From: Thermococcus sp. LS1 | Lineage (GTDB): Archaea > Methanobacteriota_B > Thermococci > Thermococcales > Thermococcaceae | Length of the DNA stretch: 64,000 bases | NCBI RefSeq assembly: GCF_012027395.1 | Contig: NZ_SNUJ01000001.1 | Location: 620,001-684,000, forward strand | Reading direction: 5' to 3' | In this document: piece after piece, positions 52,829 through 60,867 of the stretch | How the letters are laid out: the number at the start of each line of letters is the position of its first letter | How positions within the stretch are numbered: the first letter of the stretch is position 1 | The notes under the pieces: model-generated | What the model was told of the DNA's origin: nothing | Seen by the model: only the letters and a program-made list of their open reading frames with translations | The model's database searches: none | Position numbers and translations under genes: made by a program

Positions 52829-53473
52829 ATGGGCGAGAGGTTAGTTAAGGTGCTGACGGTTCTCGTGGTTATTCTGCTTATCTTCAACATCGGCATGGTC
52901 TACGGTGCGCTCAAAGCCAGGAGCATAGCGTTGGAGGAAATCGACAGCGTCATAACCCTCGTGGAGGGCATGAAGAACGAGAGGATAACCATCCAGTACC
53001 CGTTCGACCAGGAGATACAGGTTCCCCTCAGGATGAACCTCAGCGTCCCCGTTTCCATGGTGGCCAGGGTTCCGGTCAACGAGGATATTGCCGTAAAGGT
53101 TCCCCTCGATACCTACGTTGACGTTCCCGTCAACACCACCGCGAGGGTGCACATCGTCCAGAACATAACTACCACAGTTGATGTGAACGGCGAGCAGGAG
53201 ACAGTGGTCATTCCGCTAGATACCTACGTCGATGTCCCCATAGTCACGACGGTCAGGGTTAGGGTCAGGGACGTCGTAGACACCACCGTGCCCCTCAACA
53301 TGACCCTTGAGGTTCCCATCAACCAGACGGTTGTTGTGCCCGTTGATGAGACGCTGACCGTTCCGATTAAGATGAACCTCACCATCGAGACAACTCCTGA
53401 GGAGATGGGCCTGGGTGAAGTGATTGATAGGGTTGTTAAGATGCTCGAGGGAATGAAGGCGGCGATTGGGTGA
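52829..53473 (+). CDS. Membrane-anchored beta-repeat stalk protein
   Basis: 214-residue protein: one N-terminal membrane helix (VLTVLVVILLIFNIGMVYG), then about ten imperfect repeats of 10-14 residues of the type VPLDTYVDVPVNTTARV / VPINQTVVVPVDETLTVP between about residues 55 and 190, and a short amphipathic end (EVIDRVVKMLEGMKAA). The alternation of Val, Pro and polar residues suggests a long beta rod or solenoid outside the cell. ATG 52829 is at the membrane helix; the frame is open upstream but non-coding-like. Two bases separate it from a TTG-started gene. Confidence 0.7.
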   Translation: MGERLVKVLTVLVVILLIFNIGMVYGALKARSIALEEIDSVITLVEGMKNERITIQYPFDQEIQVPLRMNLSVPVSMVARVPVNEDIAVKVPLDTYVDVPVNTTARVHIVQNITTTVDVNGEQETVVIPLDTYVDVPIVTTVRVRVRDVVDTTVPLNMTLEVPINQTVVVPVDETLTVPIKMNLTIETTPEEMGLGEVIDRVVKMLEGMKAAIG

Positions 53474-53476
53474 GCT

Positions 53477-53992
53477 TTGAGGATCGGAAGTCATAAGCTG
53501 CAAAACTCCATCAAAGCGAGGGAGTTCTCCGGGGATTCTGCCCTGATATGGAGCGGAGTTGGGGAGTTTATTCTGGCGACGGAGAAATACCTGGGGAAGG
53601 ACATCGGAGACTTCCATCTGACGGGTGTTGAAAGGTTCGGGGATTTTGGGATGGAGCTTGTTGGAACCGGGCGGTATCACTATTATTATTCCGAAAAGGC
53701 CAAGAACCTATCCCTGGAAGAGGTTGTTGTGCATGCGCTGCTCGTGGAGTTCGGACCGAGGACGATCCTGTATTCAACCGTCCTGCTGCTGGCCCATAGG
53801 GACAAGATAGGCCGGAAGAAGCTTTTTGAGCTCGGCATGAAATACGACGTGGATGTGGAAGGGCTGCTGGAGTACCTTAAGGGCAAAGGAGTTAAAAGGT
53901 ACCCTTACCCTTCTATGGAAGAAGTGAGGGAAACTTTCAAAATGTACTTCGGTGAAGGGAATTTTGGTGCAGTAACTCAAACTGAATTTTGA
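53477..53992 (+). CDS. Hypothetical cytoplasmic protein
   Basis: 171-residue protein started by TTG behind GGTGAGCT, directly after the stalk protein. N-terminal mixed part (SALIWSGVGEFILATEKYLG), tyrosine-rich RYHYYYSEK, then a helical half with DKIGRKKLFELGMKYDVDVEGLLEYLKGKGV that may be a winged helix. No family recognised; could be a regulator or a toxin-antitoxin-like component. Confidence 0.6.
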   Translation: MRIGSHKLQNSIKAREFSGDSALIWSGVGEFILATEKYLGKDIGDFHLTGVERFGDFGMELVGTGRYHYYYSEKAKNLSLEEVVVHALLVEFGPRTILYSTVLLLAHRDKIGRKKLFELGMKYDVDVEGLLEYLKGKGVKRYPYPSMEEVRETFKMYFGEGNFGAVTQTEF

Positions 53993-54006
53993 AAGGAAAG
54001 ACCTAA

Positions 54007-54027
54007 ATATGGAAGGGGCTTCCATAT
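54007..54027 (+). promoter_or_regulatory. Operator-like palindrome of ATPase gene 2
   Basis: Perfect inverted repeat ATATGGAAG/CTTCCATAT with GGG spacer, starting in the TATA-like CTAAATATG and ending 18 bases before the ATG at 54046. The core CCATATGG recurs at the right end. Confidence 0.65.
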
Positions 54028-54045
54028 GGAATGGGGTGTCTATAA

Positions 54046-55131
54046 ATGTTTCAAATTCGACCGATAACCGATGAGAAAAACCTTTACGGAAAAAGGCACA
54101 GAGAAGCCCTTAAACAGCTGAAGAAGAATGTTGAGGAAAGGACTTTTACGGCAATTCTCGGCCCAAGGAGGGTCGGCAAGACGAGCATCATTAGAGTTTT
54201 TTTGAATAAGTACAAGTACCGGTACATATACTATGATCTCTCTCCCTTTATGGGTAAGCAGGGGATCAGCTACACCGAGCTGACTCCGGCAATGATGAAC
54301 ATTGATACAAGCGAACTCTCGTACCATGCCCAGCTCAGCCTGGGCCTCGTGCGGCTTGATGTTAAACCTGAAAACGGGGTGCAGTTCCAAAACGCCCTGA
54401 TCAATCTCATCAGAGAACTGAATGCCAAATACGATGAACTCCTTGTGGTAATAGACGAGGCCCAGGTAATGCCCCGCATCAGGGGTATCAACATGCTCGG
54501 CCTCCTCCAGCTGATAAGCAACACAATGGACAACACGACCGTGATAATGACGGGTTCGATGCCGGGTCTGCTTGAGAGGATACTCAGCCCATCGGCGTCC
54601 CAGCCGATGTTCGCCAGATATGTTGACAAGATTCACATACCGCGCTGGACACCGGAAGAAAGCATGGGGTACCTCAAAAAAGGATTGAGTGAGGCAGAAG
54701 TGTCATACACCGGGGTCGAACTTGAGGAAGCCGTAGAGGAGCTCTCAAACGTGCCCGGATTTCTGGCATACTACGGCAGGCAGAGGGTTAGGGGCATGAG
54801 CCATGATGATGCCCTTGTGGAGACTTTGAACTATGCCATCGGCGTTTGGGAGCAGGACCTGGAGGCGTTTCTTAACATCTACAGCACCAGGGCTTACGTA
54901 ACTACACTCTGGGTGCTGGCGCAGTCAAAATTTGGCCTCGCGCGGAAGGAAATTGCTGGAGAAGTGCTTCGCAGGGAGGAAGTTAGCGACAGGAGCCTCA
55001 CCCGCATATTGAAGAATCTCGTTCTCTCAGGGATGGTCGAGCACAGCAAAAAGCGCGGAAAGTACCGTATTGCGGAGAATCCGCTTGCAAAGGCAGTCCA
55101 GAACATAGCCCGCAAGTACAACATTCATTGA
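54046..55131 (+). CDS. Archaeal ATPase (2), without nuclease tail
   Basis: 361-residue P-loop ATPase: NLYGKRHREALKQL start, Walker A GPRRVGKTS (about 40-48), Walker B LLVVIDEAQ, sensor VIMTGSM, C-terminal winged helix (LARKEIAGEVLRREEVSDRSLTRILKNLVLSGMVE, about 298-332). It ends without the DUF234 domain. A GGGGTG ribosome site precedes the ATG. Followed after 26 bases by the first flippase 5' remnant. Confidence 0.82.
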   Translation: MFQIRPITDEKNLYGKRHREALKQLKKNVEERTFTAILGPRRVGKTSIIRVFLNKYKYRYIYYDLSPFMGKQGISYTELTPAMMNIDTSELSYHAQLSLGLVRLDVKPENGVQFQNALINLIRELNAKYDELLVVIDEAQVMPRIRGINMLGLLQLISNTMDNTTVIMTGSMPGLLERILSPSASQPMFARYVDKIHIPRWTPEESMGYLKKGLSEAEVSYTGVELEEAVEELSNVPGFLAYYGRQRVRGMSHDDALVETLNYAIGVWEQDLEAFLNIYSTRAYVTTLWVLAQSKFGLARKEIAGEVLRREEVSDRSLTRILKNLVLSGMVEHSKKRGKYRIAENPLAKAVQNIARKYNIH

Positions 55132-55157
55132 TTTGTGATTCAGAAGGCGCAAAAAAG

Positions 55158-55287
55158 GTGACCCCACGAGCGAAGCGAGCCAGGCCCTGCAGAAGATCGC
55201 CAAGGGGAACGGAACGGGAATAGTTTTTGCGGGGACGGTTATTTCGATGCTTTCTGGTTGGTTGCCCAAACGAAAGACTTATGAATA
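55158..55287 (+). pseudogene. Flippase gene 5' remnant 1
   Basis: Encodes SEASQALQKIAKGNGTGIVFAG followed by TVISML, the N-terminus typical of Thermococcales polysaccharide flippases (Wzx/MATE-like) as I remember it, then stops at 55287. Compared with remnant 2 one base is lost after the GTG and the second GTG is ACG, so it has no start and is frameshifted. Only about 35 codons of a roughly 400-codon gene remain. Confidence 0.6.
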
Positions 55288-55315
55288 ATACCCTCCGAAC
55301 TGGTTCGGGGGGTAT
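55288..55315 (+). promoter_or_regulatory. Operator-like palindrome of ATPase gene 3
   Basis: Thirteen-base arms ATACCCTCCGAAC and GTTCGGGGGGTAT (one mismatch) around TG, beginning in the TATA region (TTATGAATAATA) and ending five bases before the GTG at 55320. Confidence 0.65.
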
Positions 55316-55319
55316 CGGA

Positions 55320-56405
55320 GTGGGGCGCAGGGTGGAGAGAGGCATATCATTTTTTGATCAAAGACCCCGGAAAGACAAAAGCCGGCTGTTTGGACGTTCT
55401 GAGGAGCTGAACATGTTGGTAAACGCTCTTCACGCGAGAAGCTGGGTGGCGATTCTTGGGCCGAGAATGGCAGGAAAAACAAGCCTTGCACTGACCGGTG
55501 CCAACTCCTTTGCAGAGGAAATGAAATATAGGGTAATTTTTGTTGATCTAAGGAATACTGAAACCTCCCGCCAGGCTACGGAGAAGATATTGGGCAGACT
55601 GCCAAAATCGATTGTCGAAACCCTCACCAAGTATATTGCCGAGGTTTCTCTTTCCGCTGGAGGCACAAGTGGTGGTGTAAGGCTCAGAGAAAATGTCGCT
55701 GCCAAAAATGCGCTGGAAGATGCTCTCTTTTCCCTGAACAACACAATACTAGTACTCGATGAAGTCCAGAACGTGAAACAGGGTGTGAACAGCTTTCTAA
55801 AAGCTCTAGCCACGGCGTTTAATGAAAACGATTCCCTGCTGGTAATATTTACAGGCTCCTACGCGGGTGTCGTTAAAAAGCTGTTCGAGGCCACCCACAG
55901 GGACAGTTTTTATGGAAGGCCACCGATTGAGATACTCCTCCCTCCATGGCCTGAATGGGTGGCGGCGGAGTTTCTGCGGAAAGGTCTTGGGCAGTGTGGA
56001 GTTGATGTTACTCAGAGGGAGATTCAAGATACACTCTGGAGGCTTGGAACACTGCCCGGTTGGTTAAACCTTTATGGACTCAGACGATGCCTTGGAGCAT
56101 CTCATGAAGAAGCACTGCAGAGGGTATTTGAGAAGGCGGTGGCTGAGGCGCTGAGAGAGCTGGAGCACTTCCTAGAAGGGAGGAGCCCAAAAGCCAGAGA
56201 AGTGATCAAGAGATTAACCTACGGTGCCACGTGGGGGGAGCTAGAAAAAACCGGGATCTCAAAGGATACCCTCAGCAGGCTTCTGGATGCCCTTACAGGG
56301 GAGCTGTTCGCAGTGGTTAAAGACAGCATAGGAGTTTACAAGTTTTCGGATCCAGTTTACAGGTACGCTGCAGAGAGACTGCCCCTCTCTCCAAAGGCGA
56401 GATGA
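55320..56405 (+). CDS. Archaeal ATPase (3), without nuclease tail
   Basis: 361 residues from GTG 55320 (alternative GTG 55332), the same length as ATPase 2. LFGRSEELNMLVNAL motif, Walker A GPRMAGKTS (about 51-59), Walker B ILVLDEVQN, sensor VIFTGSY and a C-terminal winged helix (TWGELEKTGISKDTLSRLLDAL). The usual GxRRxGKT is GPRMAGKT here. No DUF234 tail. Flanked on both sides by flippase 5' remnants. Confidence 0.8.
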   Translation: MGRRVERGISFFDQRPRKDKSRLFGRSEELNMLVNALHARSWVAILGPRMAGKTSLALTGANSFAEEMKYRVIFVDLRNTETSRQATEKILGRLPKSIVETLTKYIAEVSLSAGGTSGGVRLRENVAAKNALEDALFSLNNTILVLDEVQNVKQGVNSFLKALATAFNENDSLLVIFTGSYAGVVKKLFEATHRDSFYGRPPIEILLPPWPEWVAAEFLRKGLGQCGVDVTQREIQDTLWRLGTLPGWLNLYGLRRCLGASHEEALQRVFEKAVAEALRELEHFLEGRSPKAREVIKRLTYGATWGELEKTGISKDTLSRLLDALTGELFAVVKDSIGVYKFSDPVYRYAAERLPLSPKAR

Positions 56406-56430
56406 GTGGATTGTAGTAATGAACAAAAAG

Positions 56431-56568
56431 GTGAACCCCGTGAGCGAAGCGAGTCAGGCCCTGCAGAAGATCGCTAGGGGTACGGGAATTGTTTTTGCCG
56501 GAGCGTTCGGTGTTTGCATGGGGGGAGATGGATTCGTGCTAGGCTTCTCCTCCAAACAGTGCCGATAA
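56431..56568 (+). pseudogene. Flippase gene 5' remnant 2
   Basis: GTG-started frame of 45 codons: NPVSEASQALQKIARG then TGIVFAGAFG, after which homology is lost and the frame ends at 56568. The start region AAAAAGGTGAACCCCGTGAG is nearly the same as in remnants 3 and 4. It lies 25 bases after ATPase 3. Confidence 0.6.
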
Positions 56569-56631
56569 TGTTCTCCTCATAGCACGATAGGTTTTTATTT
56601 TCTGGGATAGTATTGACGGCGGTGGATAATC

Positions 56632-57690
56632 ATGAAGGCCCTTATTCTCTCCGGAGGTCACGGTACGAGGTTGAGACCCCTCACTTATTCCCAGCAGAAG
56701 CAGCTCATCCCCGTCGCGAATAAGCCCGTCCTGTTCTACGCCATCGAGGACGTCATCGAGGCCGGCATTCACGAGATTGGAATTATCGTCGGCCCAAACA
56801 AGGAGCAGGTGATGGAGACCGTTAGGAGCGTTGATTGGGACGCGGACATAGAGTTCATCTATCAGGGTGAGCCGAAAGGTTTAGCACACGCGATAAAGGT
56901 CGCGAGGGACTATCTCGGTGACGACGATTTTGTGATGTACCTCGGTGACAACATCCTCAGGGAAGGCATAGTGGAGCACCTGAACCACTTCAAAGGGGGA
57001 AACTTCGACGCCAGCATTTTGCTCTGTGAGGTTCCCAATCCCCAGCGGTTCGGTGTGGCCGAGCTGAGTGAGGACGGAAAGACCATCAAACGGCTGGTTG
57101 AGAAGCCCAAGGTGCCGCCGAGCAACCTGGCGCTTGTGGGAATCTACTTCTTCAAGCCCGTCATCCACGAGGCGGTCGAAAACATAAAGCCCTCCTGGAG
57201 GAACGAGCTTGAGATAACTGACGCGATCCAGTGGCTCATCGACCACGGCTATCGCGTTGGGTGGACGAAGGTCCAGAACTGGTGGAAGGACACCGGAAAG
57301 CCCGAGGACATACTCGACGCCAACAGGCTCATCCTGGACGACATCCAGACGGATATACGGGTCGAGACGAAGGCCAGAATCCATGGAAGGGTGGTCATCG
57401 GGGAAGGTACCCAGATTGACGGGAACACCGTCATAAAGGGCCCCGCGATAATCGGCAGGAACTGCATCATCAGGAACGCCTACATCGGCCCCTACACAAG
57501 CATCGGTGACAACTGCGTCATCGAGAACACCGAAATTGAGGACTCCGTGATCCTTGAGGGAAGCGAGATTAGATGCGGCGGCAGGATAGTAGAGAGCCTC
57601 ATAGGGAAGAACGTGAAGATTTTAGAGGGGAACAACCACCCCATTGGAAGGAAGCTGGTCGTCGGCGACAACTCCCAGTTGATGCTGTGA
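56632..57690 (+). CDS. rmlA: Glucose-1-phosphate thymidylyltransferase, long form
   Basis: 352-residue RmlA: nucleotidyltransferase core with GGHGTRLRPLTYSQQKQL (about 8-25) and an additional C-terminal left-handed beta-helix (about 250-345), as in the long archaeal and actinobacterial forms. It makes dTDP-glucose, the first step of dTDP-L-rhamnose synthesis. GGCGGTGGATAATC precedes the ATG; rmlB follows after nine bases. Confidence 0.93.
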   Translation: MKALILSGGHGTRLRPLTYSQQKQLIPVANKPVLFYAIEDVIEAGIHEIGIIVGPNKEQVMETVRSVDWDADIEFIYQGEPKGLAHAIKVARDYLGDDDFVMYLGDNILREGIVEHLNHFKGGNFDASILLCEVPNPQRFGVAELSEDGKTIKRLVEKPKVPPSNLALVGIYFFKPVIHEAVENIKPSWRNELEITDAIQWLIDHGYRVGWTKVQNWWKDTGKPEDILDANRLILDDIQTDIRVETKARIHGRVVIGEGTQIDGNTVIKGPAIIGRNCIIRNAYIGPYTSIGDNCVIENTEIEDSVILEGSEIRCGGRIVESLIGKNVKILEGNNHPIGRKLVVGDNSQLML

Positions 57691-57699
57691 GGTGGGACC

Positions 57700-58701
57700 A
57701 TGAGACTCTTGGTGACCGGTGGAATGGGCTTCATAGGGAGCAACTTCATCCGCTACATCCTGGAAAAGCACCCTGACTGGGAAGTGATAAACCTCGACAA
57801 GCTCGGCTACGGCTCGAATCCGGCAAATTTGAAAGACATCGAGGACGACCCGCGCTACACCTTCGTCAAGGGAGACATAGCGGACTTCGAGCTCGTTAAG
57901 GAGTTAATCAAGAAAGTTGATGCGGTGGTTAACTTCGCCGCCGAGAGCCATGTGGACAGAAGCATCTCAAGTCCGGAGCACTTTCTGAAAAGCAACGTCA
58001 TCGGTGTTTACACCATTTTAGAGGCGATAAGAAAGGAGAACCCTGAAGTTAGACTAGTTCACGTGAGCACCGATGAAGTCTACGGCGATATCCTGGAAGG
58101 CTCGTTCACCGAAAAAGACGCGCTTATGCCCTCATCTCCATACTCCGCTACTAAAGCTGCCAGTGATGTTCTCGTGCTTGGCTGGACGCGGACTTACAGT
58201 CTGAACGCCTCCATAACGAGGTGCACCAACAACTACGGCCCCTATCAGTTCCCGGAAAAGCTCATCCCCAAGACGATAATCAGGGCCAGTATGGGGCTGA
58301 AAATCCCCATCTATGGCACCGGCCAGAACGTCAGGGACTGGCTCTACGTCGAAGACCACGTCAGGGCAATCGAGCGGGTCCTCCTGAAGGGCGAACCGAG
58401 GGAAGTGTACAACATCTCTGCCGGAGAGGAAAAGACCAACCTCGATGTAGTTAAGACCATCCTCAAGCTGATGGACAAAGGCGAGGATTTGATTGAGTTC
58501 GTCGCGGACAGGCCCGGCCACGATTTGAGGTACTCCCTCGACTCCTGGAAGATAACGCGCGACCTCAAGTGGAGGCCCAGATATAACTTCGAAGAAGGCA
58601 TCAGGAAGACCGTTAACTGGTACCTTGAGAACGAGTGGTGGTGGAGGCCTCTGGTGAACGAGAAGGTCCTCCACCCGACGCCGTGGAAGCTGGGGTGGTG
58701 A
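57700..58701 (+). CDS. rmlB: dTDP-glucose 4,6-dehydratase
   Basis: 333-residue extended short-chain dehydrogenase: GGMGFIGSN (about 7-15), HVSTDEVYGD with the Asp-Glu catalytic pair (about 117-126) and YSATK (about 147-151). Second step of dTDP-rhamnose synthesis. Ribosome site GAGGTGGGACC. The following gene of the pathway (rmlC) is separated from it by two toxin-antitoxin modules. Confidence 0.94.
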   Translation: MRLLVTGGMGFIGSNFIRYILEKHPDWEVINLDKLGYGSNPANLKDIEDDPRYTFVKGDIADFELVKELIKKVDAVVNFAAESHVDRSISSPEHFLKSNVIGVYTILEAIRKENPEVRLVHVSTDEVYGDILEGSFTEKDALMPSSPYSATKAASDVLVLGWTRTYSLNASITRCTNNYGPYQFPEKLIPKTIIRASMGLKIPIYGTGQNVRDWLYVEDHVRAIERVLLKGEPREVYNISAGEEKTNLDVVKTILKLMDKGEDLIEFVADRPGHDLRYSLDSWKITRDLKWRPRYNFEEGIRKTVNWYLENEWWWRPLVNEKVLHPTPWKLGW

Positions 58702-58718
58702 GAACATTTAAATATGTG

Positions 58719-58738
58719 CATACACATAATTATGTATG
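58719..58738 (+). promoter_or_regulatory. Promoter and operator of vapBC module 1
   Basis: TATA-like ACATTTAAATATG (58703-58715) followed by the palindrome CATACA ... TGTATG with central CATAATTATG. Typical position for autoregulation by a VapBC complex; it gives the module its own promoter inside the rml cluster. Confidence 0.6.
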
Positions 58739-58746
58739 GTGATGAT

Positions 58747-59034
58747 ATGCCAACTATGACCCTTTCAATACCTCCGGAGCTCTACCGCAAGATGAAAAAG
58801 CACCCAGAAATCAAATGGAGCGAAGTGGCGAGAAAAGCCATAGCCGAGTACCTCAATGAGCTCGAAAACTCCCGAACTGAGATGTCCATGGTGGAGTTCA
58901 GAGAACTTCTGGGAGAGGGGACTCTTGAGGAAATAGAGTCTATTCCGGACGAGGCTTACGAGAAGTACCACCTGAAAATGAGGGATCTGGAATGGGAGAG
59001 GACAAAAAGAAACTCTACGACACAAACGTTCTGA
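58747..59034 (+). CDS. vapB: VapB-type antitoxin, ribbon-helix-helix (module 1)
   Basis: 95-residue protein with an N-terminal ribbon-helix-helix (TMTLSIPPELYRKM ... WSEVARKAIAEYL, about 3-42) and a charged C-terminal toxin-binding part. ATG 58747 after GGTGATGAT. It overlaps vapC1 by 43 bases. Confidence 0.82.
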   Translation: MPTMTLSIPPELYRKMKKHPEIKWSEVARKAIAEYLNELENSRTEMSMVEFRELLGEGTLEEIESIPDEAYEKYHLKMRDLEWERTKRNSTTQTF

Positions 59035-59333
59035 TCGACCTCGCTAAAAGCGGCGAGAACCCCGGGGACGGCTATACAACCACACTCAATCTCGTGGAGT
59101 ACCCGAAGGGAGTCTCTCTGGATCTGGGAGTCCTCATACCCTCTCCCAGGGAATACGCCCTGGCCGTTAAGCTCTCTGAGAAACTTGTAAAGGCAGGCAC
59201 CCCTGTTCCCGCCGTGGACGTGATAATAGCCGCCGTTGCAATCTCCAGAGGCATGGCCCTGATAACAAAGGACCGGCATTTCTTACTGGTAAAGGATGTC
59301 GCCCCCGAGCTCAGACTCGAACTGGTTGAATGA
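58992..59333 (+). CDS. vapC: VapC-type PIN-domain toxin (module 1)
   Basis: 113-residue PIN ribonuclease: LYDTNVLIDLA (first Asp, about residue 10), PAVDVIIAAVA (third acidic residue) and TKDRHF (fourth). VapC toxins usually cleave tRNA or rRNA when freed from the antitoxin. The second acidic residue is probably E36 in NLVEYPKG. Starts inside vapB1. Confidence 0.83.
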   Translation: MGEDKKKLYDTNVLIDLAKSGENPGDGYTTTLNLVEYPKGVSLDLGVLIPSPREYALAVKLSEKLVKAGTPVPAVDVIIAAVAISRGMALITKDRHFLLVKDVAPELRLELVE

Positions 59334-59367
59334 GATGGGTTATTAATCACTTGGCAGTAAGCAAAAG

Positions 59368-59401
59368 CTGACCTCCTCCCGCCCTAAAGGGCGAGGCTTT
59401 C
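59368..59401 (-). mobile_element. Solo IS200/IS605-type end, minus orientation
   Basis: On the minus strand: GAAAGCCTCGCCCT, AA, AGGGCGGGAGGAGGTCAG. This is the right-end hairpin common to IS200/IS605 elements (also the 3' part of TnpB guide-RNA scaffolds). No tnpA or tnpB is present, so it is a solo remnant. The plus-oriented partner is at 62357. Confidence 0.6.
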
Positions 59402-59451
59402 AAAAGAAAAAGTAATTAAGTTCCGCGAGAATGTTTAGGATGGTGAACGTG

Positions 59452-59655
59452 ATGGAGGACGCTTACAAGCTCTTTCAGCAGCTCCCAGATGACCTCAAGG
59501 AGGAGGTGCTGGACTACATCGAGTTCCTCCTAGAGAGGAACGCGCGCAGGAGACGCTCCCCCATGAAGTTTGGATGGCGCGGGGGGCTGAAGGAGCTCAG
59601 GAAGAAGTACACTTCCGTGGAGCTTCAGCACAAGGCCCTTGAATGGTGGGGCTGA
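59452..59655 (+). CDS. DUF2281-type antitoxin (module 2)
   Basis: 67-residue protein MEDAYKLFQQLPDDLKEEVLDYIEFLLERN, the pattern of the DUF2281 family, often antitoxins of PIN toxins. ATG 59452 after GGTGAACGTG; longer in-frame starts at 59431 and 59440 are possible. The stop overlaps the start of vapC2 (TGATG). Confidence 0.75.
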   Translation: MEDAYKLFQQLPDDLKEEVLDYIEFLLERNARRRRSPMKFGWRGGLKELRKKYTSVELQHKALEWWG

Positions 59656-60053
59656 TGTATCTAGTTGATACCAACGTGTTCCTTGAAATCCTTCTTGATC
59701 AGGAAAACGCTGATAACGCGGAGAGGTTCCTTAGAGAAACTCCACCCAGCGAGCTTGCCGTCTCGGATTTCTCGGTTTACTCAATAGGGATAATACTCTT
59801 CAAGCAGAAGAAACACGGGGTCTTCCGGGAGTTCGTTGAGGACGTTCTCCTGCGCGGTGGGCTCTCCCTGCTGAGACTCACTCCCTTTGATTTTGAATCC
59901 CTGGTTGAAGCCTCCCGTAAATTCCACCTCGATTTTGACGATGCGTACCAGTACACCTTGGCCCGTAAATACGGCCTCCGCATAGTCAGCTACGATTCAG
60001 ATTTTGATGCAACCGATATCGGTAGGGTCACGCCACTTCAGGCGATGAGGTGA
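59655..60053 (+). CDS. VapC-type PIN-domain toxin (module 2)
   Basis: 132-residue PIN protein: YLVDTNVFLEILL (first Asp), LDFDDAYQYTLA (third, about 98-109) and SYDSDFDATD (fourth); SVYSIG marks the position of the second acidic residue, where an acidic side chain is not obvious. Translation is coupled to the DUF2281 antitoxin. Ends five bases before rmlC. Confidence 0.82.
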   Translation: MYLVDTNVFLEILLDQENADNAERFLRETPPSELAVSDFSVYSIGIILFKQKKHGVFREFVEDVLLRGGLSLLRLTPFDFESLVEASRKFHLDFDDAYQYTLARKYGLRIVSYDSDFDATDIGRVTPLQAMR

Positions 60054-60057
60054 TGTT

Positions 60058-60615
60058 ATGCCGTTCGAATTTAAAAGGCTGGAAATCCCTGATGTTATCC
60101 TGATCAAGCCCAAGGTCTTCGAGGACGAGAGGGGCTTCTTCATGGAAACTTACAAGAAATCGGATTTTGAAAAGGCCGGAATCAAAGGGGAGTTCGTCCA
60201 GGACAACCACTCGAAATCAAAGTATGGAGTGCTTAGAGGCCTGCACTTCCAGCGCGAGCCCTACGCCCAGGCCAAGATCGTGAGGGCCGTTAGGGGGGTT
60301 ATCTACGACGTCGCCGTTGATTTAAGGAGGGACTCACCGACCTTCGGCAGATGGGTGGGGGTAATCCTCTCGGAGCACAACAAATACCAGCTCTACATTC
60401 CGAGGGGCTTTGCCCACGGATTTGTAGTGCTGAGCGACGTTGCCGAGGTCGTATATAAGGTTGACAACGTCTACGCCCCTGACTATGAGGGCGGAATAAT
60501 ATGGAACGACCCGGATATAGGCATAGACTGGCCGGTTGATGACCCCATAGTCTCGGAGAAGGACAGAAAGTGGCCAACGCTGAGGGAGGCCATCGAAAAG
60601 GGATGGGTGTTCTGA
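60058..60615 (+). CDS. rmlC: dTDP-4-dehydrorhamnose 3,5-epimerase
   Basis: 185-residue cupin enzyme: RGFFMETY, HSKSKYGVLRGLHFQ (active-site His in GLHFQ, about residue 64) and YIPRGFAHGF. Third step of dTDP-rhamnose synthesis. Ribosome site GAGGTGATGTT overlaps the end of vapC2, so rmlC is probably read through from the toxin-antitoxin module. Confidence 0.93.
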   Translation: MPFEFKRLEIPDVILIKPKVFEDERGFFMETYKKSDFEKAGIKGEFVQDNHSKSKYGVLRGLHFQREPYAQAKIVRAVRGVIYDVAVDLRRDSPTFGRWVGVILSEHNKYQLYIPRGFAHGFVVLSDVAEVVYKVDNVYAPDYEGGIIWNDPDIGIDWPVDDPIVSEKDRKWPTLREAIEKGWVF

Positions 60616-60678
60616 GACACTACTATCGCAAAACATTTTATAACGCTATGATAAAAAATACACCGACGGTGGTTGGAT

Positions 60679-60867
60679 ATGGGAAAAATCGCCATTGAGC
60701 TTAACATCCCTGACGAGATACTGAAGACGATTGACCTCAAGCGGCTGAAACGAATCGTTGAGCGGGAGGTTATTATAGAGTACAGTGTCCAGAAACTTCA
60801 CGGAAAGTTCAAGGACATGGATCTTAAAAAACTCCTCAGAGAGGTCGAAGAGGAATGGGCCATCTAA
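60679..60867 (+). CDS. VapB-type antitoxin (module 3)
   Basis: 62-residue protein (MGKIAIELNIPDEILKTIDL) with an N-terminal beta-helix DNA-binding-like part and acidic end; matches short archaeal VapB partners of PIN toxins. ATG 60679 after GGTGGTTGGAT; overlaps vapC3 by 13 bases. A TATA-like TTTTATAACG lies near 60638. Confidence 0.75.
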   Translation: MGKIAIELNIPDEILKTIDLKRLKRIVEREVIIEYSVQKLHGKFKDMDLKKLLREVEEEWAI

